Assembly: GCA_050953725.1 (NCBI GenBank)
Contig: JBMNNB010000001.1
Span: 434,001 to 498,000, forward strand
Length of the DNA: 64,000 nt
Direction of reading: 5' to 3'
Origin: DTU053 sp012520115
Lineage (GTDB): Bacteria; Bacillota; Clostridia; Oscillospirales; Acutalibacteraceae
Shown here: piece by piece, positions 16,891-24,610 of the stretch
Layout: each line of letters starts with the position of its first letter
Numbering within the stretch: the first letter of the stretch is position 1
Notes under the pieces: model-generated
The model's database searches: none
Told to the model about the DNA's origin: nothing
Seen by the model: the letters and a program-made list of their open reading frames with translations, nothing else
Translations under genes and position numbers: made by a program

Positions 16891-16965
16891 TGGGATGTAG
16901 CCAAGAGGTAAGGCAACGGACTTTGACTCCGTCATTCGCTGGTTCGATCCCAGCCATCCCAGCCA
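16891..16965 (+). tRNA. tRNA-Gln (TTG)
   Basis: A 75-base cloverleaf, acceptor TGGGATG with CATCCCA, anticodon TTG in loop CTTTGAC, T-arm GGTTCGATCCC, encoded CCA. Confidence 0.97.
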
Positions 16966-16970
16966 TATAT

Positions 16971-17005
16971 CCGCAGAAGCGTAAGTCTTCTGCGGTTTTT
17001 CTTTT
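16971..17005 (+). terminator. Terminator after tRNA-Gln
   Basis: Stem CCGCAGAAG (16971-16979) with CTTCTGCGG (16987-16995), then TTTTTCTTTT. Confidence 0.93.
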
Positions 17006-17284
17006 CCTTTAATATTATTAAAGCCCTTCACACTTGTGAGGGGCAAAGTTTTTGTCCGAAGTGCATTAGATTCATCAACTCCGAATTTGAGGCTGTTAAA
17101 GCGCAAAAAGAGCAAAATCACAAAAAAACTATCACCTTATCGGGCGTCTCTTAGTAATCTGTAAATGGGTAATCCATAAACTTTGTTCCCCAATAAAGAT
17201 AGGCGCATATACTGAAAATGTATAGGAACATAGCCTATATTCTAAGTTTCACAGCTTATCAACTCTAAAGAAGGTAGGGATAAA

Positions 17285-18535
17285 ATGAGATATTATTATT
17301 ACGATTCGGATTACGATGTATGCCCGCCGGAACGGAGAGCCCGCGACGAGAGATGCGAAATATGCGGCAAAGAGAAAATAATCTGCAAAGTCTGCTCAAA
17401 GCCGGTTGACAAATGCTGCTGCTGTAAGGGAATACCCGGCCCACCCGGACCCACAGGTCCGATGGGCCCGAGAGGCTGGCCCGGCTGCCCGGGAGCTACC
17501 GGCCCCACAGGCCCCACAGGTGCAACCGGAGCCACAGGTGCTACGGGAGCAACCGGTGCAACAGGTGCTACGGGAGCAACAGGCCCTACCGGCCCGACAG
17601 GTCCCACAGGTCCCACCGGTCCTGAAGGAGGTCCTACCGGCCCGACAGGTGCCACAGGCCCCACAGGCCCCACAGGCCCGACAGGTCCCACAGGTCCCGA
17701 AGGCCCGGCAGGCCCGACAGGCCCCACAGGTCCGGAAGGCCCGATAGGCCCGACAGGGCCCACTGGTCCCGAAGGCCCGGCAGGTCCGACAGGTCCTGAA
17801 GGCCCGCAAGGCTTGATAGGTCCCACTGGTCCCGAAGGCCCGATAGGCCCGACAGGCCCCACTGGTCCCGAAGGCCCGATAGGCCCGACAGGTCCCACAG
17901 GTCCCGAAGGCCCGATAGGCCCGACAGGTCCCACTGGTCCCGAAGGTCCGATAGGCCCGACAGGCCCCACAGGTCCCGAAGGCCCGATAGGCCCGACAGG
18001 TCCCACAGGTCCCGAAGGTCCGATAGGTCCGACAGGCCCCACAGGTCCCGAAGGCCCGATAGGCCCGACAGGCCCCACAGGTCCCGAAGGTCCGATAGGC
18101 CCGACAGGCCCCACAGGTCCGCCTGCAGCAATCGGAGGACTTCAGATTCAGGCCGTAGAACTCAGCGGTGAATCGGTAGATGACGGCGACCCGGTACTCT
18201 TCGATACCACAGTTACCGACATTCCGGCAGGAATCACCTATAGCGCCGGAGTATTTACAATCGAAGAAGAAGGCATTTACTATATCTCCTGGTATGTAAA
18301 TGTCGACGGTGCAGGCGCCGCTACGGAAATATCCTTTGCTCTTGTGGCGGACCCCGGTCCTACTGTAACCGCTTCCACGATCGATCCGGTTGTTACAGCG
18401 CAGCTCAGCTCCAGTGCTCTGCTTAACGTAACAACCACACCGACGGAATTCTCAATCGTGAATACCACAGGCGAAACCGTCTTCTTCGGTATTTCGGAAA
18501 TTCAGGCAAATCTTGTGATTATAAGAATGTCATAA
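17285..18535 (+). CDS. Collagen-like (Gly-X-Y) surface protein with C-terminal globular domain
   Basis: A 416-residue protein in three parts. The N-terminus (about 1-50) is rich in Cys (CEICGKEK, CKVCSKPVDKCCCCKG). The middle (about 50-280) is an uninterrupted run of Gly-X-Y triplets, mostly GPT, GAT and GPEGPI. The C-terminal domain (about 281-416) starts AAIGGLQIQAVEL and has alternating beta-rich segments ending ANLVIIRMS, as in BclA-like and other bacterial collagen trimerisation domains. No signal peptide is visible, which fits a protein deposited on the spore from the mother cell, as for exosporium filaments. Start ATG 17285 follows AAGGTAGGG. Spore-surface location is inference. Confidence 0.88.
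   Translation: MRYYYYDSDYDVCPPERRARDERCEICGKEKIICKVCSKPVDKCCCCKGIPGPPGPTGPMGPRGWPGCPGATGPTGPTGATGATGATGATGATGATGATGPTGPTGPTGPTGPEGGPTGPTGATGPTGPTGPTGPTGPEGPAGPTGPTGPEGPIGPTGPTGPEGPAGPTGPEGPQGLIGPTGPEGPIGPTGPTGPEGPIGPTGPTGPEGPIGPTGPTGPEGPIGPTGPTGPEGPIGPTGPTGPEGPIGPTGPTGPEGPIGPTGPTGPEGPIGPTGPTGPPAAIGGLQIQAVELSGESVDDGDPVLFDTTVTDIPAGITYSAGVFTIEEEGIYYISWYVNVDGAGAATEISFALVADPGPTVTASTIDPVVTAQLSSSALLNVTTTPTEFSIVNTTGETVFFGISEIQANLVIIRMS
17832..18119 (+). repeat. 36-bp tandem repeat encoding GPEGPIGPTGPT (8 copies)
   Basis: Eight consecutive in-frame copies of a 12-residue block, each marked by the Ile codon ATA in CCGATAGG(C/T)CC at 36-base spacing. Copies differ only at synonymous third positions (GGC/GGT, CCC/CCA), so the array is recent or kept homogeneous. 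Confidence 0.9.
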
Positions 18536-18540
18536 TAAAA

Positions 18541-18566
18541 AAGGCCCCTTCCTCGGGAGGGGTCTT
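18541..18566. terminator. Bidirectional terminator between the collagen-like gene and the phosphatase gene
   Basis: AAGGCCCCT (18541-18549) pairs with AGGGGTCTT (18558-18566) with one G-U pair. On the minus strand it is followed by TTTTTTATT; on the plus strand by a weaker T-rich stretch. Confidence 0.75.
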
Positions 18567-18597
18567 GACTTTTCCAAAGGCGAAGCTCATGCTTCGT

Positions 18598-19332
18598 CTA
18601 TTTTTTTACGCACAGGCGGTTCTTGATTTTTTCTAACTGCTCGTCACTTAATCCGACATGCCTGAGATAGTTCTCAGTATTGCCGAATTCCGACTCGATA
18701 AACTTGAGCGCCGGCTCAATATACTCGGACTTTGAATAATACAAATCAGGGATGGAGTCATTTATCATTCTGATTATCTTAGGATTCTCGATTATATAAT
18801 GAAAAGATGCGGTGTAGTTAGTGATGATATCAGCCCTCGATACACCGCCGAGACCCAGAAGCAGAACGGCTATAATGCCTGTTCTGTCCTTGCCGACACG
18901 GCAGTGAAACAGAACAGCCCCGTCTTTTGCGTCTGCAATTGCGGCAAAAATCTTTCTTATGGCCGCCTTAGCCTCGGTCAGAATGTGAACATAAAAGATT
19001 GACATAATCTCCTGAGGCTTATATGTCGAAACCGCCGACAACGTAATGTCGTCAATTTTGTCCACTAATATGGGGATATTGTGATAATCGATTCCCGCCA
19101 TCTTAGCAAAGGGATTCGGGTCAAGATCGGTTTCGTCTGCGCCTCTTAAGTCAATGACCGTCTTTAAGCCGTAATCCAAAAGAAAATCAATGTCCCTTTT
19201 GCTGAGGTCATGAAGGTCATCAGCCCTTATAAATGCCCTCCATGCGGTCATGCCGCCGAAGGCTGTGGGGTAGCCGCCCATATCTCTTACATTATAAGCG
19301 CCTTCAAGGGGAAGTCTAACAAAATTCTGCAT
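18598..19332 (-). CDS. Tyrosine/phosphoinositide phosphatase-like protein (Y_phosphatase3 type)
   Basis: A 244-residue cytosolic protein with N-terminal GAYNVRDMGGYPT, KTVIDLRGADE, and the CX5R active-site loop HCRVGKDRTGI at about residue 150 (nucleophile Cys). This is the tyrosine-protein phosphatase family seen in many Firmicutes, related to LipA/MptpB enzymes. ATG 19332 is preferred (SD AGAGGT 5 bases upstream); a TTG at 19347 overlaps the upstream gene. Third gene of the maf-GNAT-phosphatase operon; substrate unknown. Confidence 0.85.
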   Translation of the reverse strand: MQNFVRLPLEGAYNVRDMGGYPTAFGGMTAWRAFIRADDLHDLSKRDIDFLLDYGLKTVIDLRGADETDLDPNPFAKMAGIDYHNIPILVDKIDDITLSAVSTYKPQEIMSIFYVHILTEAKAAIRKIFAAIADAKDGAVLFHCRVGKDRTGIIAVLLLGLGGVSRADIITNYTASFHYIIENPKIIRMINDSIPDLYYSKSEYIEPALKFIESEFGNTENYLRHVGLSDEQLEKIKNRLCVKK

Positions 19333-19343
19333 ATTTACCTCTG

Positions 19344-19946
19344 TCAATCAGTTATTTCTACCGCAGGAACACTATTCAGCGTCCTGTCTACCGCTTTCAC
19401 GGATTTTATGTTGAGCTGCTTTAATACCTTTTCCCATCTTACCCTCATTTCATCATCGGTTATAATAGGGATGAATGAGAGCTTTAAATATGTCTTAATA
19501 GCAGGCAGGCGGAAATCATCGGTGGAAAGATAGCAGCCCTTGTATCCCATACTCCTGACTCTGTTCACTGCCGCCTCGCAGACAGGGCCTGCCAGCCCCT
19601 TGCCCTTATACTCGTCCGCAACCGCAACCATGTGCAGAATGCCGATGTTTTCATAATGATTCTCGGTGGGCCTCCTTGCCGTTGCCGTGCCCGCCACATT
19701 TCCATTATTATCGCAAATCATAAAAATATTATTTATGCTGACGGTGGAGTCATCCAGCATCCTCTGCTTAAAAATATCAAAGGAGCACTCGTTTACATTG
19801 AGTTCGCCGTTAAGACAGCATTTGCACCAGTCTGCCCCGTCCTTCTCAGTCGCTTCTCTGATAAAAAACCCTTCTGGAATCCGATATGCAGGTGACCGAG
19901 CGTTGTCGGCCTTGTCAAAAAACCTTATCATTTTAAGCTGTTCCAT
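19344..19946 (-). CDS. GNAT-family N-acetyltransferase
   Basis: A 200-residue protein with the acetyl-CoA binding signature LHMVAVADEYKGKGLAGPVCEAA (the Q/RxxGxG/A loop reads DEYKGKGLA) and a following SMGYKGCYLSTDD strand. An N-terminal segment YRIPEGFFIREATEKDGADW starts the fold. Substrate cannot be told. SD CGGAGTG before ATG 19946. It begins 3 bases after the maf stop. Confidence 0.85.
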   Translation of the reverse strand: MEQLKMIRFFDKADNARSPAYRIPEGFFIREATEKDGADWCKCCLNGELNVNECSFDIFKQRMLDDSTVSINNIFMICDNNGNVAGTATARRPTENHYENIGILHMVAVADEYKGKGLAGPVCEAAVNRVRSMGYKGCYLSTDDFRLPAIKTYLKLSFIPIITDDEMRVRWEKVLKQLNIKSVKAVDRTLNSVPAVEITD

Positions 19947-19949
19947 AAT

Positions 19950-20543
19950 TCACTCCGAATAAATCAGATTGTAAGAAAAATCGTTTGTCATAACGCAATA
20001 AACCCTGTATATCGGCAGCCCGACTATATTGAAATAGTCGCCCTCGATCCTTTTGACAAAGACGCAGCCCTTGCCCTGAATGCCATAGGCACCGGCCTTG
20101 TCCATAGGCTCGCCGGTTTTAATGTATTTCTCTATTTCCTCGTCGCTCAAATCTCTGAAATAAACAGAGGACTGCTCGACAAAGCTGACGGTCTTACTCC
20201 TTGAAGCAACCGTAACTCCCGTATAAACCTCATGCCTCTCGCCGGACAGGCTTCTGACAGTATTAAAGGCGTCCTCTGTGTCCCTCGGCTTGCCGAAGAT
20301 ATTATCTCCCAGCGCAACCACGGTGTCTGCGGCAATTACGAGGAAATCATCCTTTTCATCCTTCAGAAGTTCCAAGGCGGCTTTTGCCTTTCTTTCGGAC
20401 AGGATTTCCACTGTCTGTGCAGGTGTGTCGGGGGCTACGTCAAACTCCTCCGAAACCTCTGGGATTATGACAGAGTGCTTAATTCCTGCCAGATTCAGTA
20501 TTTCTCTTCTTCTCGGCGAGGCAGATGCAAGATATACTTTCAT
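19950..20543 (-). CDS. maf: Maf-family nucleoside triphosphate pyrophosphatase
   Basis: A 197-residue protein starting VYLASASPRRREIL, with SERKAKAALE, VIAADTVVALGDNIFGKP, SLSGERHEVYTGV and the end motif DKAGAYGIQGKG, all Maf signatures. Maf proteins hydrolyse non-canonical or modified nucleotides (dTTP/UTP/CTP class) and have been linked to septum control. SD GGAG before ATG 20543. First gene of the leftward three-gene operon. Confidence 0.95.
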   Translation of the reverse strand: MKVYLASASPRRREILNLAGIKHSVIIPEVSEEFDVAPDTPAQTVEILSERKAKAALELLKDEKDDFLVIAADTVVALGDNIFGKPRDTEDAFNTVRSLSGERHEVYTGVTVASRSKTVSFVEQSSVYFRDLSDEEIEKYIKTGEPMDKAGAYGIQGKGCVFVKRIEGDYFNIVGLPIYRVYCVMTNDFSYNLIYSE

Positions 20544-20726
20544 AAACTTCTCCGCAAATCAAAGATTAAGTAACAATTAATAATTTAACACAGCCGGGTA
20601 CTCAAGTCAATTCTGAGTCAGTTTACTCCCGTTTCGGCAATGAATTATGTCTTGCAGAACGGAAAAGGTGATATTTTATTAAAAATTACCAATAAATTTT
20701 TATTTGAAATTCAAACTTATAACATA

Positions 20727-20754
20727 TTGATGTAATAATGCTGGTTTATATTAT
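20727..20754 (+). promoter_or_regulatory. Possible upstream promoter of the small-peptide operon
   Basis: TTGATG (20727-20732), 16-base spacer, TATTAT (20749-20754). Weaker than the promoter at 20878. Confidence 0.35.
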
Positions 20755-20877
20755 TGGTGTAATCTAAAGACAACGCTGAAAGTATCTGGGAAATTCTAAC
20801 ATATTTCGACAGTTTTCTATAAGAATATTACAGTTTTTTGTTTTACGTGTTAAATTTTTTTCATGTGGTATCTTTTA

Positions 20878-20906
20878 TTGAATTGTTTGGACTAATGTGG
20901 TAATAT
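20878..20906 (+). promoter_or_regulatory. Likely main promoter of the small-peptide operon
   Basis: TTGAAT (20878-20883), 17-base spacer, TAATAT (20901-20906), about 70 bases before the first peptide start. An 11-base word shared with the XRE promoter region lies at 20784-20794, exactly 84 bases upstream of the -35, as it does there. Confidence 0.7.
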
Positions 20907-20977
20907 ATGCTCAATAATATGAGTGGTAATGGGTTTTTCGGAATACGTACAGTTTCGATATGCAGAGGATGAGTTAT

Positions 20978-21067
20978 ATGGAAAACTTCACAAAATTAGT
21001 TGAATTTATTGTATATCTAATTAACTTTCTGAGAGAACTCTTTAAGAAGAATCAGGACGCTCAGTAA
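20978..21067 (+). CDS. Small amphipathic peptide 1 (29 residues)
   Basis: Starts MENFTKLVEF and contains LINFLRELFKK, ending NQDAQ. Hydrophobic residues recur every three to four positions, giving a strongly amphipathic helix; charges are balanced (four acidic, four basic). No signal sequence or leader is visible. ATG 20978 is preceded by SD AGAGGA (20964-20969) with 8-base spacing. The segment LINFLRELF aligns position by position with IINYFKELY in peptide 2. First of four such genes between one promoter region and one terminator. Resembles phenol-soluble modulins or leaderless bacteriocins in size and style; function unknown. Confidence 0.75.
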   Translation: MENFTKLVEFIVYLINFLRELFKKNQDAQ

Positions 21068-21164
21068 GTTAAGGGTATTGCTTTTATTTATTTTCGGTAA
21101 TTGCATCATTTGATGTAACTATAACTAAGTTTCTTATTTTGAATATGAAAGTGAGGTGCACATA

Positions 21165-21257
21165 ATGTTAGAGGCTTTTGAGCAGGGCTTTGCTTGGCTT
21201 GCAGAGATTATCAATTATTTCAAGGAGCTTTATGAGCTGATTGTTGCTCAGTTCTAA
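21165..21257 (+). CDS. Small amphipathic peptide 2 (30 residues)
   Basis: Starts MLEAFEQGFAWLAE and continues IINYFKELYEL, ending IVAQF. It is helical and amphipathic in outlook, with an acidic face (five Glu, one Lys). The SD GTGAGGTG (21151-21158) is 6-8 bases upstream of ATG 21165; the same GTGAGGTG precedes peptide 4. Related to peptide 1 over the central nine residues. No export signal is visible. Function unknown; the context suggests a peptide set expressed together. Confidence 0.75.
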   Translation: MLEAFEQGFAWLAEIINYFKELYELIVAQF

Positions 21258-21349
21258 TCTGATTAGAACAATTTACTTGTGCGACTTCCTGCAGAATGCC
21301 GCAATCCCCTTGCGGCATTAAGCAAATGATGTATTAAGGAAGGATTATT

Positions 21350-21460
21350 ATGAGTTCTCAACAGTTACTCGAAATGATTAATAAGTATGCTGATAAGTTA
21401 ATCAGGATATTCGAGTTCATTGGCAAGTTCTTCAGAAGAGTTGAAGAAAACGCCGACTAA
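21350..21460 (+). CDS. Small amphipathic peptide 3 (36 residues)
   Basis: Starts MSSQQLLEMINKYADKL, then IRIFEFIGKFFRRVEE and NAD. Evenly charged (six basic, six acidic), with an amphipathic helix pattern across its length. A very strong SD AAGGAAGGA (21336-21344) lies 5 bases before ATG 21350. Third gene in the row; no signal sequence. Function unknown. Confidence 0.75.
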   Translation: MSSQQLLEMINKYADKLIRIFEFIGKFFRRVEENAD

Positions 21461-21567
21461 CACTTGATTTAAGTGTTAAGGAATAAACTTTGAATTCGAT
21501 TCATACTTCTGAGTTTATTCCTGTTAAGACCTTGTTATTTATTACAAGAAAGTGAGGTGTACCAATA

Positions 21568-21687
21568 ATGGCAGGTGCAGATATCGTTGCTCTCATCAAG
21601 AAGTTCTTTGACATAATTTATGCTTTCTTTGTAGCTATCGGCATAGCAGAGCCGACCGAGGCTCCCGAAGAGTCCTCAGAGGACTAA
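21568..21687 (+). CDS. Small amphipathic peptide 4 (39 residues) with acidic tail
   Basis: Starts MAGADIVALIKKFFDII, then YAFFVAIGIAEP and an acidic tail TEAPEESSED. The first two thirds form an amphipathic to hydrophobic helix, the tail is strongly acidic and Pro-containing. SD GTGAGGTG lies near 21552-21559, upstream of ATG 21568. The acidic tail sets it apart from peptides 1-3 and could make it a partner, chaperone-like or immunity-like member. This is inference only. Confidence 0.72.
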   Translation: MAGADIVALIKKFFDIIYAFFVAIGIAEPTEAPEESSED

Positions 21688-21710
21688 TATCATTATTTTA
21701 ATGTTACATA

Positions 21711-21746
21711 AAAAAAGAGATCAGGCTAACTTGATCTCTTTTTTTT
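21711..21746 (+). terminator. Terminator of the small-peptide operon
   Basis: GAGATCA (21717-21723) pairs with TGATCTC (21732-21738); the stem is extended by A6 opposite T8, a classic rho-independent terminator, largely symmetric. Confidence 0.92.
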
Positions 21747-21814
21747 ACTATTTTAACAGGTATAATTACCTGGTATAATCGTTAAATAAACCCTTGTCCG
21801 ACGGGAAGATGAGT

Positions 21815-22552
21815 ATGTCTGTATTGAGAAAAATACACCACCTTTTGTTCCCCAGGCGGTGCCTGCTCTGCGGCACGGTCATAAAAGCGGGGGACAGAAT
21901 ATGCGAAGGCTGCAATGAATCGCTGCCCTTTATAGGCGGCTCGCCCTGCTTTTTCTGCGGCTTCTCAAAGTCAGACTGCAGGTGCAATCAGAGGCGGCAT
22001 TTTTATGATGCGATTGTCGCCCCCTTTTACTATGAGGGCGAGGTAGCAAAGGGGATAAGGCGGCTTAAATTCTCCGGCAAGGCGGAAAATGCAGATTATT
22101 TCGGCGAGGCTGTCTCTGTCTGTATCGGCCATTTTTACAGCGAGCTTAAATTCGATTATCTTACCTTCGTGCCGGAGACCGAGGATGTAATAAACGAAAG
22201 AGGCTATAACCAAAGCAGGCTGATAAGCGAAAGCATATCAAAAAGGCTGAATGTTCCGACTAAGGAGCTGCTTTATAAAATCTTCCCCACCAAGCCACAG
22301 CGGACTCTGAGCGCCGCCGAAAGAGTCGGCAACGTCCTCGGCGTTTTTGAAGCGGCGGACGAGGCTGAATTAAAGGGCAAGCGCATACTCTTAATCGACG
22401 ATATTAAGACCACCGGCTCGACCTTGAACGAATGTGCCAAAAGCCTGCTGATTGGGGGAGCGGACAGCGTTTTCTGTGCCGTCGCCGCCATAAGCCGCAG
22501 CAGAAATCAGGACGCCGACACTACTGCTTCGGAAACGGCAAGCCAAAAGTAA
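21815..22552 (+). CDS. comFC: ComF-family phosphoribosyltransferase-like protein
   Basis: A 245-residue protein with an N-terminal double zinc-finger (CLLCGTV, CEGCN, CFFCGFSKSDCRC) and a C-terminal PRT domain with the PRPP-binding loop ILLIDDIKTTGSTL at about 195. ComFC acts with the DNA translocase ComFA in natural transformation; the family also occurs in species with no known competence, and no comFA is adjacent here. ATG 21815 is chosen: the SD CGGGAAG (21802-21808) is 7 bases upstream and too close to ATG 21809. Confidence 0.87.
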   Translation: MSVLRKIHHLLFPRRCLLCGTVIKAGDRICEGCNESLPFIGGSPCFFCGFSKSDCRCNQRRHFYDAIVAPFYYEGEVAKGIRRLKFSGKAENADYFGEAVSVCIGHFYSELKFDYLTFVPETEDVINERGYNQSRLISESISKRLNVPTKELLYKIFPTKPQRTLSAAERVGNVLGVFEAADEAELKGKRILLIDDIKTTGSTLNECAKSLLIGGADSVFCAVAAISRSRNQDADTTASETASQK

Positions 22553-22562
22553 TATGGTAAAT

Positions 22563-22603
22563 AAAAACCCTAAGCTTGGGAGACAACTCCGGCTTAGGGT
22601 TTA
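22563..22603. terminator. Terminator between convergent comFC and GH2 genes
   Basis: AAACCCTAAGC (22565-22575) pairs with GCTTAGGGTTT (22592-22602). The minus strand continues TTTATTTAC and the plus strand TAATCTTATTTTT, so it can serve both genes. Confidence 0.85.
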
Positions 22604-22622
22604 ATCTTATTTTTGAGACAAA

Positions 22623-24326
22623 TCAGTCCTCAATAGCTGCCTTTCTCTCGTTTATAGCCTTGAATATGGCGGGGTCAAACTTAGGCCTGCGGTCATAAGT
22701 GTAAAGACCGTTCTGCTCCTGCTCAATATCGTAAAGCTGCGTGTAGCAGAAGCCGAACATATTCTTATTGTCAAGCAGCACATCCGTCAGTCCCTTATAG
22801 CGGGCGATGAACTCCTCCTCAGTCTTCGGAGCATTGCCGTAGCCCCATGAGTTCTTGTCTTCGCTCCACTTAATGCCGCCGTACTCGCTTATGAACACCG
22901 GCTCGCCGTTGTAGGTCTGCCGCTTTGCGTGATTATCGTGGGGTTCCTCACCGTTTGCAAAGGGCTCGAACTTCTCCTTATAGCTCTCCGGCGACTGGTC
23001 ATAGTCGTGCAGATCAAAAATATCCGTGACAACATGGAAGTTGCCGCTGGTGTCTATGCATGGGCGGGTCGGGTCAATTGCCTTCGTAGTGTGATATACA
23101 AGGCTCAGGATTTCATCGACCTGCTTTCTGCCGTTCTTGTCCCATGTCTCGTTGAAGGGGCACCAGCCGATGATTGACGGATGGTTAAAGTCACGGTGCA
23201 GCTCCTCGGTCCATTCCGGCAGAATGGAGAAAACCGCCTCGGGTTTCGAATGGTCGAGTCCCCAGTTGGGGTATTCACCCCAGACAATATAGCCCTCTCT
23301 GTCGCAGTGGTAGAGGAATCTCGGCTCAAAAATCTTCTCATGCAGCCTTGCGCCGTTAAAGCCCACCGCCTTTGAAATCAGGATATCATTTAAGAGAGCC
23401 TCGTCGGTCGGTGCGGTGTAAATGCCGTCGGGATAAAAGCCCTGGTCGAGTACAAGACGCTGGAACACGGACTTGCCGTTAATGAGGAATTTGTAGCCGT
23501 CAAGACAGACGCTCCTGAGTCCGAAATAGCTTGAAACCTCGTCGTCGCAGAATTTAAGCTTTATGTCATAGAGCCTGCCGCAGCCGACCTCCCAGAGATG
23601 CTTTTCGGTAAGAGCAATCTGAATCTTTGCAAAGCCGTAATTGCTTACGGCTTCGGCCTTTCCGACAGACCTTCCCTCATAAAAAGCCTCGGCGGAGAAC
23701 ACGCCCTTGCCCTTAAGCTTTGCCTCTAACGTAATAAGGGCGTTCTCGCTGTCGGTGAAGTATTTCACGCTCTCGATGTAAGCCTTCTCCGTGAATTCGA
23801 GCCATACTGTCTGCCATATACCCGTAGTCCTCGTATAATCGCAGCCGTGGCTGTAATATTCCTCGCTCTGCTTGCCCCTCGGAATCATCGGGTCACGGAC
23901 ATCGTCCTCGGCGCAAACGGTGATAATATTCTCACCGACAGTTACATATTCTGTAATATCAAATGAAAAAGAAATATATCCGCCCGCATGAGAGCCGACA
24001 AGCCATCCGTTTATATAAACAAAGGCCCTGTAATCGACGGCTCCGAAGTGAATTACGACTCTCTTTTTCTTCTGCTCCTCAGTGATGTTGAAGCTCCGCT
24101 TGTACCAGACGCAGTTCATAAAATCCTTATGCTCCACTCCCGACAGTTTGCTTTCGGGGCAGAAGGGAACTATAATCTTTCCGCTCAAAGTTGCGTCCTT
24201 CTGATAAAGCTTTCTTGCCTTGCCGCTGACGCTCTTGTCAATCTCAAAATCCCATTCGCCGTTCAGGCAAAGCCAGTTTTCACGCACAAACTGCGGGTTG
24301 GGGTGCTCGCTTCTCGGTATGCTCAT
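22623..24326 (-). CDS. Glycoside hydrolase family 2 protein (beta-galactosidase/beta-glucuronidase type)
   Basis: A 567-residue protein without signal peptide, hence probably cytosolic. It starts with a sugar-binding jelly-roll (ENWLCLNGEWDFEI), followed by an immunoglobulin-like domain and a TIM barrel. The acid/base Glu lies in WCPFNETWD at about 392 and the nucleophile Glu in VFISEYGG at about 480, both in GH2 order. It is shorter than LacZ and nearer the compact beta-galactosidase/glucuronidase types; the exact sugar cannot be read. ATG 24326 follows SD AAGGAG; the longer ORF upstream runs into the promoter. Confidence 0.88.
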   Translation of the reverse strand: MSIPRSEHPNPQFVRENWLCLNGEWDFEIDKSVSGKARKLYQKDATLSGKIIVPFCPESKLSGVEHKDFMNCVWYKRSFNITEEQKKKRVVIHFGAVDYRAFVYINGWLVGSHAGGYISFSFDITEYVTVGENIITVCAEDDVRDPMIPRGKQSEEYYSHGCDYTRTTGIWQTVWLEFTEKAYIESVKYFTDSENALITLEAKLKGKGVFSAEAFYEGRSVGKAEAVSNYGFAKIQIALTEKHLWEVGCGRLYDIKLKFCDDEVSSYFGLRSVCLDGYKFLINGKSVFQRLVLDQGFYPDGIYTAPTDEALLNDILISKAVGFNGARLHEKIFEPRFLYHCDREGYIVWGEYPNWGLDHSKPEAVFSILPEWTEELHRDFNHPSIIGWCPFNETWDKNGRKQVDEILSLVYHTTKAIDPTRPCIDTSGNFHVVTDIFDLHDYDQSPESYKEKFEPFANGEEPHDNHAKRQTYNGEPVFISEYGGIKWSEDKNSWGYGNAPKTEEEFIARYKGLTDVLLDNKNMFGFCYTQLYDIEQEQNGLYTYDRRPKFDPAIFKAINERKAAIED

Positions 24327-24372
24327 ATTTAGTCTCCTTATTAGTTTGTTCGAAGTAAAACAGCTTTTACAT

Positions 24373-24401
24373 ATTTTAACTAAATTGAACGCTTTATTCA
24401 A
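24373..24401 (-). promoter_or_regulatory. Promoter of the GH2 gene
   Basis: On the minus strand TTGAAT (24401-24396), 17-base spacer, TAAAAT (24378-24373), about 45 bases before the ATG. Confidence 0.7.
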
Positions 24402-24507
24402 GCACAATATTAATCTATATTTATGCAGTACATTTAACAAAAAGCAGATAATAAAAGGCAAAAAACCTAATAAATCTTTAAATTTTCTGTATATTTAATC
24501 ATTTTAG

Positions 24508-24536
24508 TTGACATATCGTCAAAATAGGACTAAGAT
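24508..24536 (+). promoter_or_regulatory. Promoter of argF
   Basis: TTGACA (24508-24513), 17-base spacer, TAAGAT (24531-24536). No clear ARG box was recognised. Confidence 0.75.
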
Positions 24537-24610
24537 ATTTGATATCGGGGAAAGCAAAAGGCTCTTCCTCAAATTCAGCTGATAAGGTTTAAAAAAAGGG
24601 GACTACCTCA

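Noticed and set aside
17311..18131. Long open frames on the minus strand opposite the collagen-like gene (up to 267 codons)
   Set aside because: They are a by-product of the GC-rich Gly-X-Y repeat, which lacks stops in several frames. No SD or non-repetitive domain is present.
21815..22552. comFC as part of the peptide operon (competence peptides)
   Set aside because: A strong terminator at 21711-21746 separates them, so a functional link is not supported.
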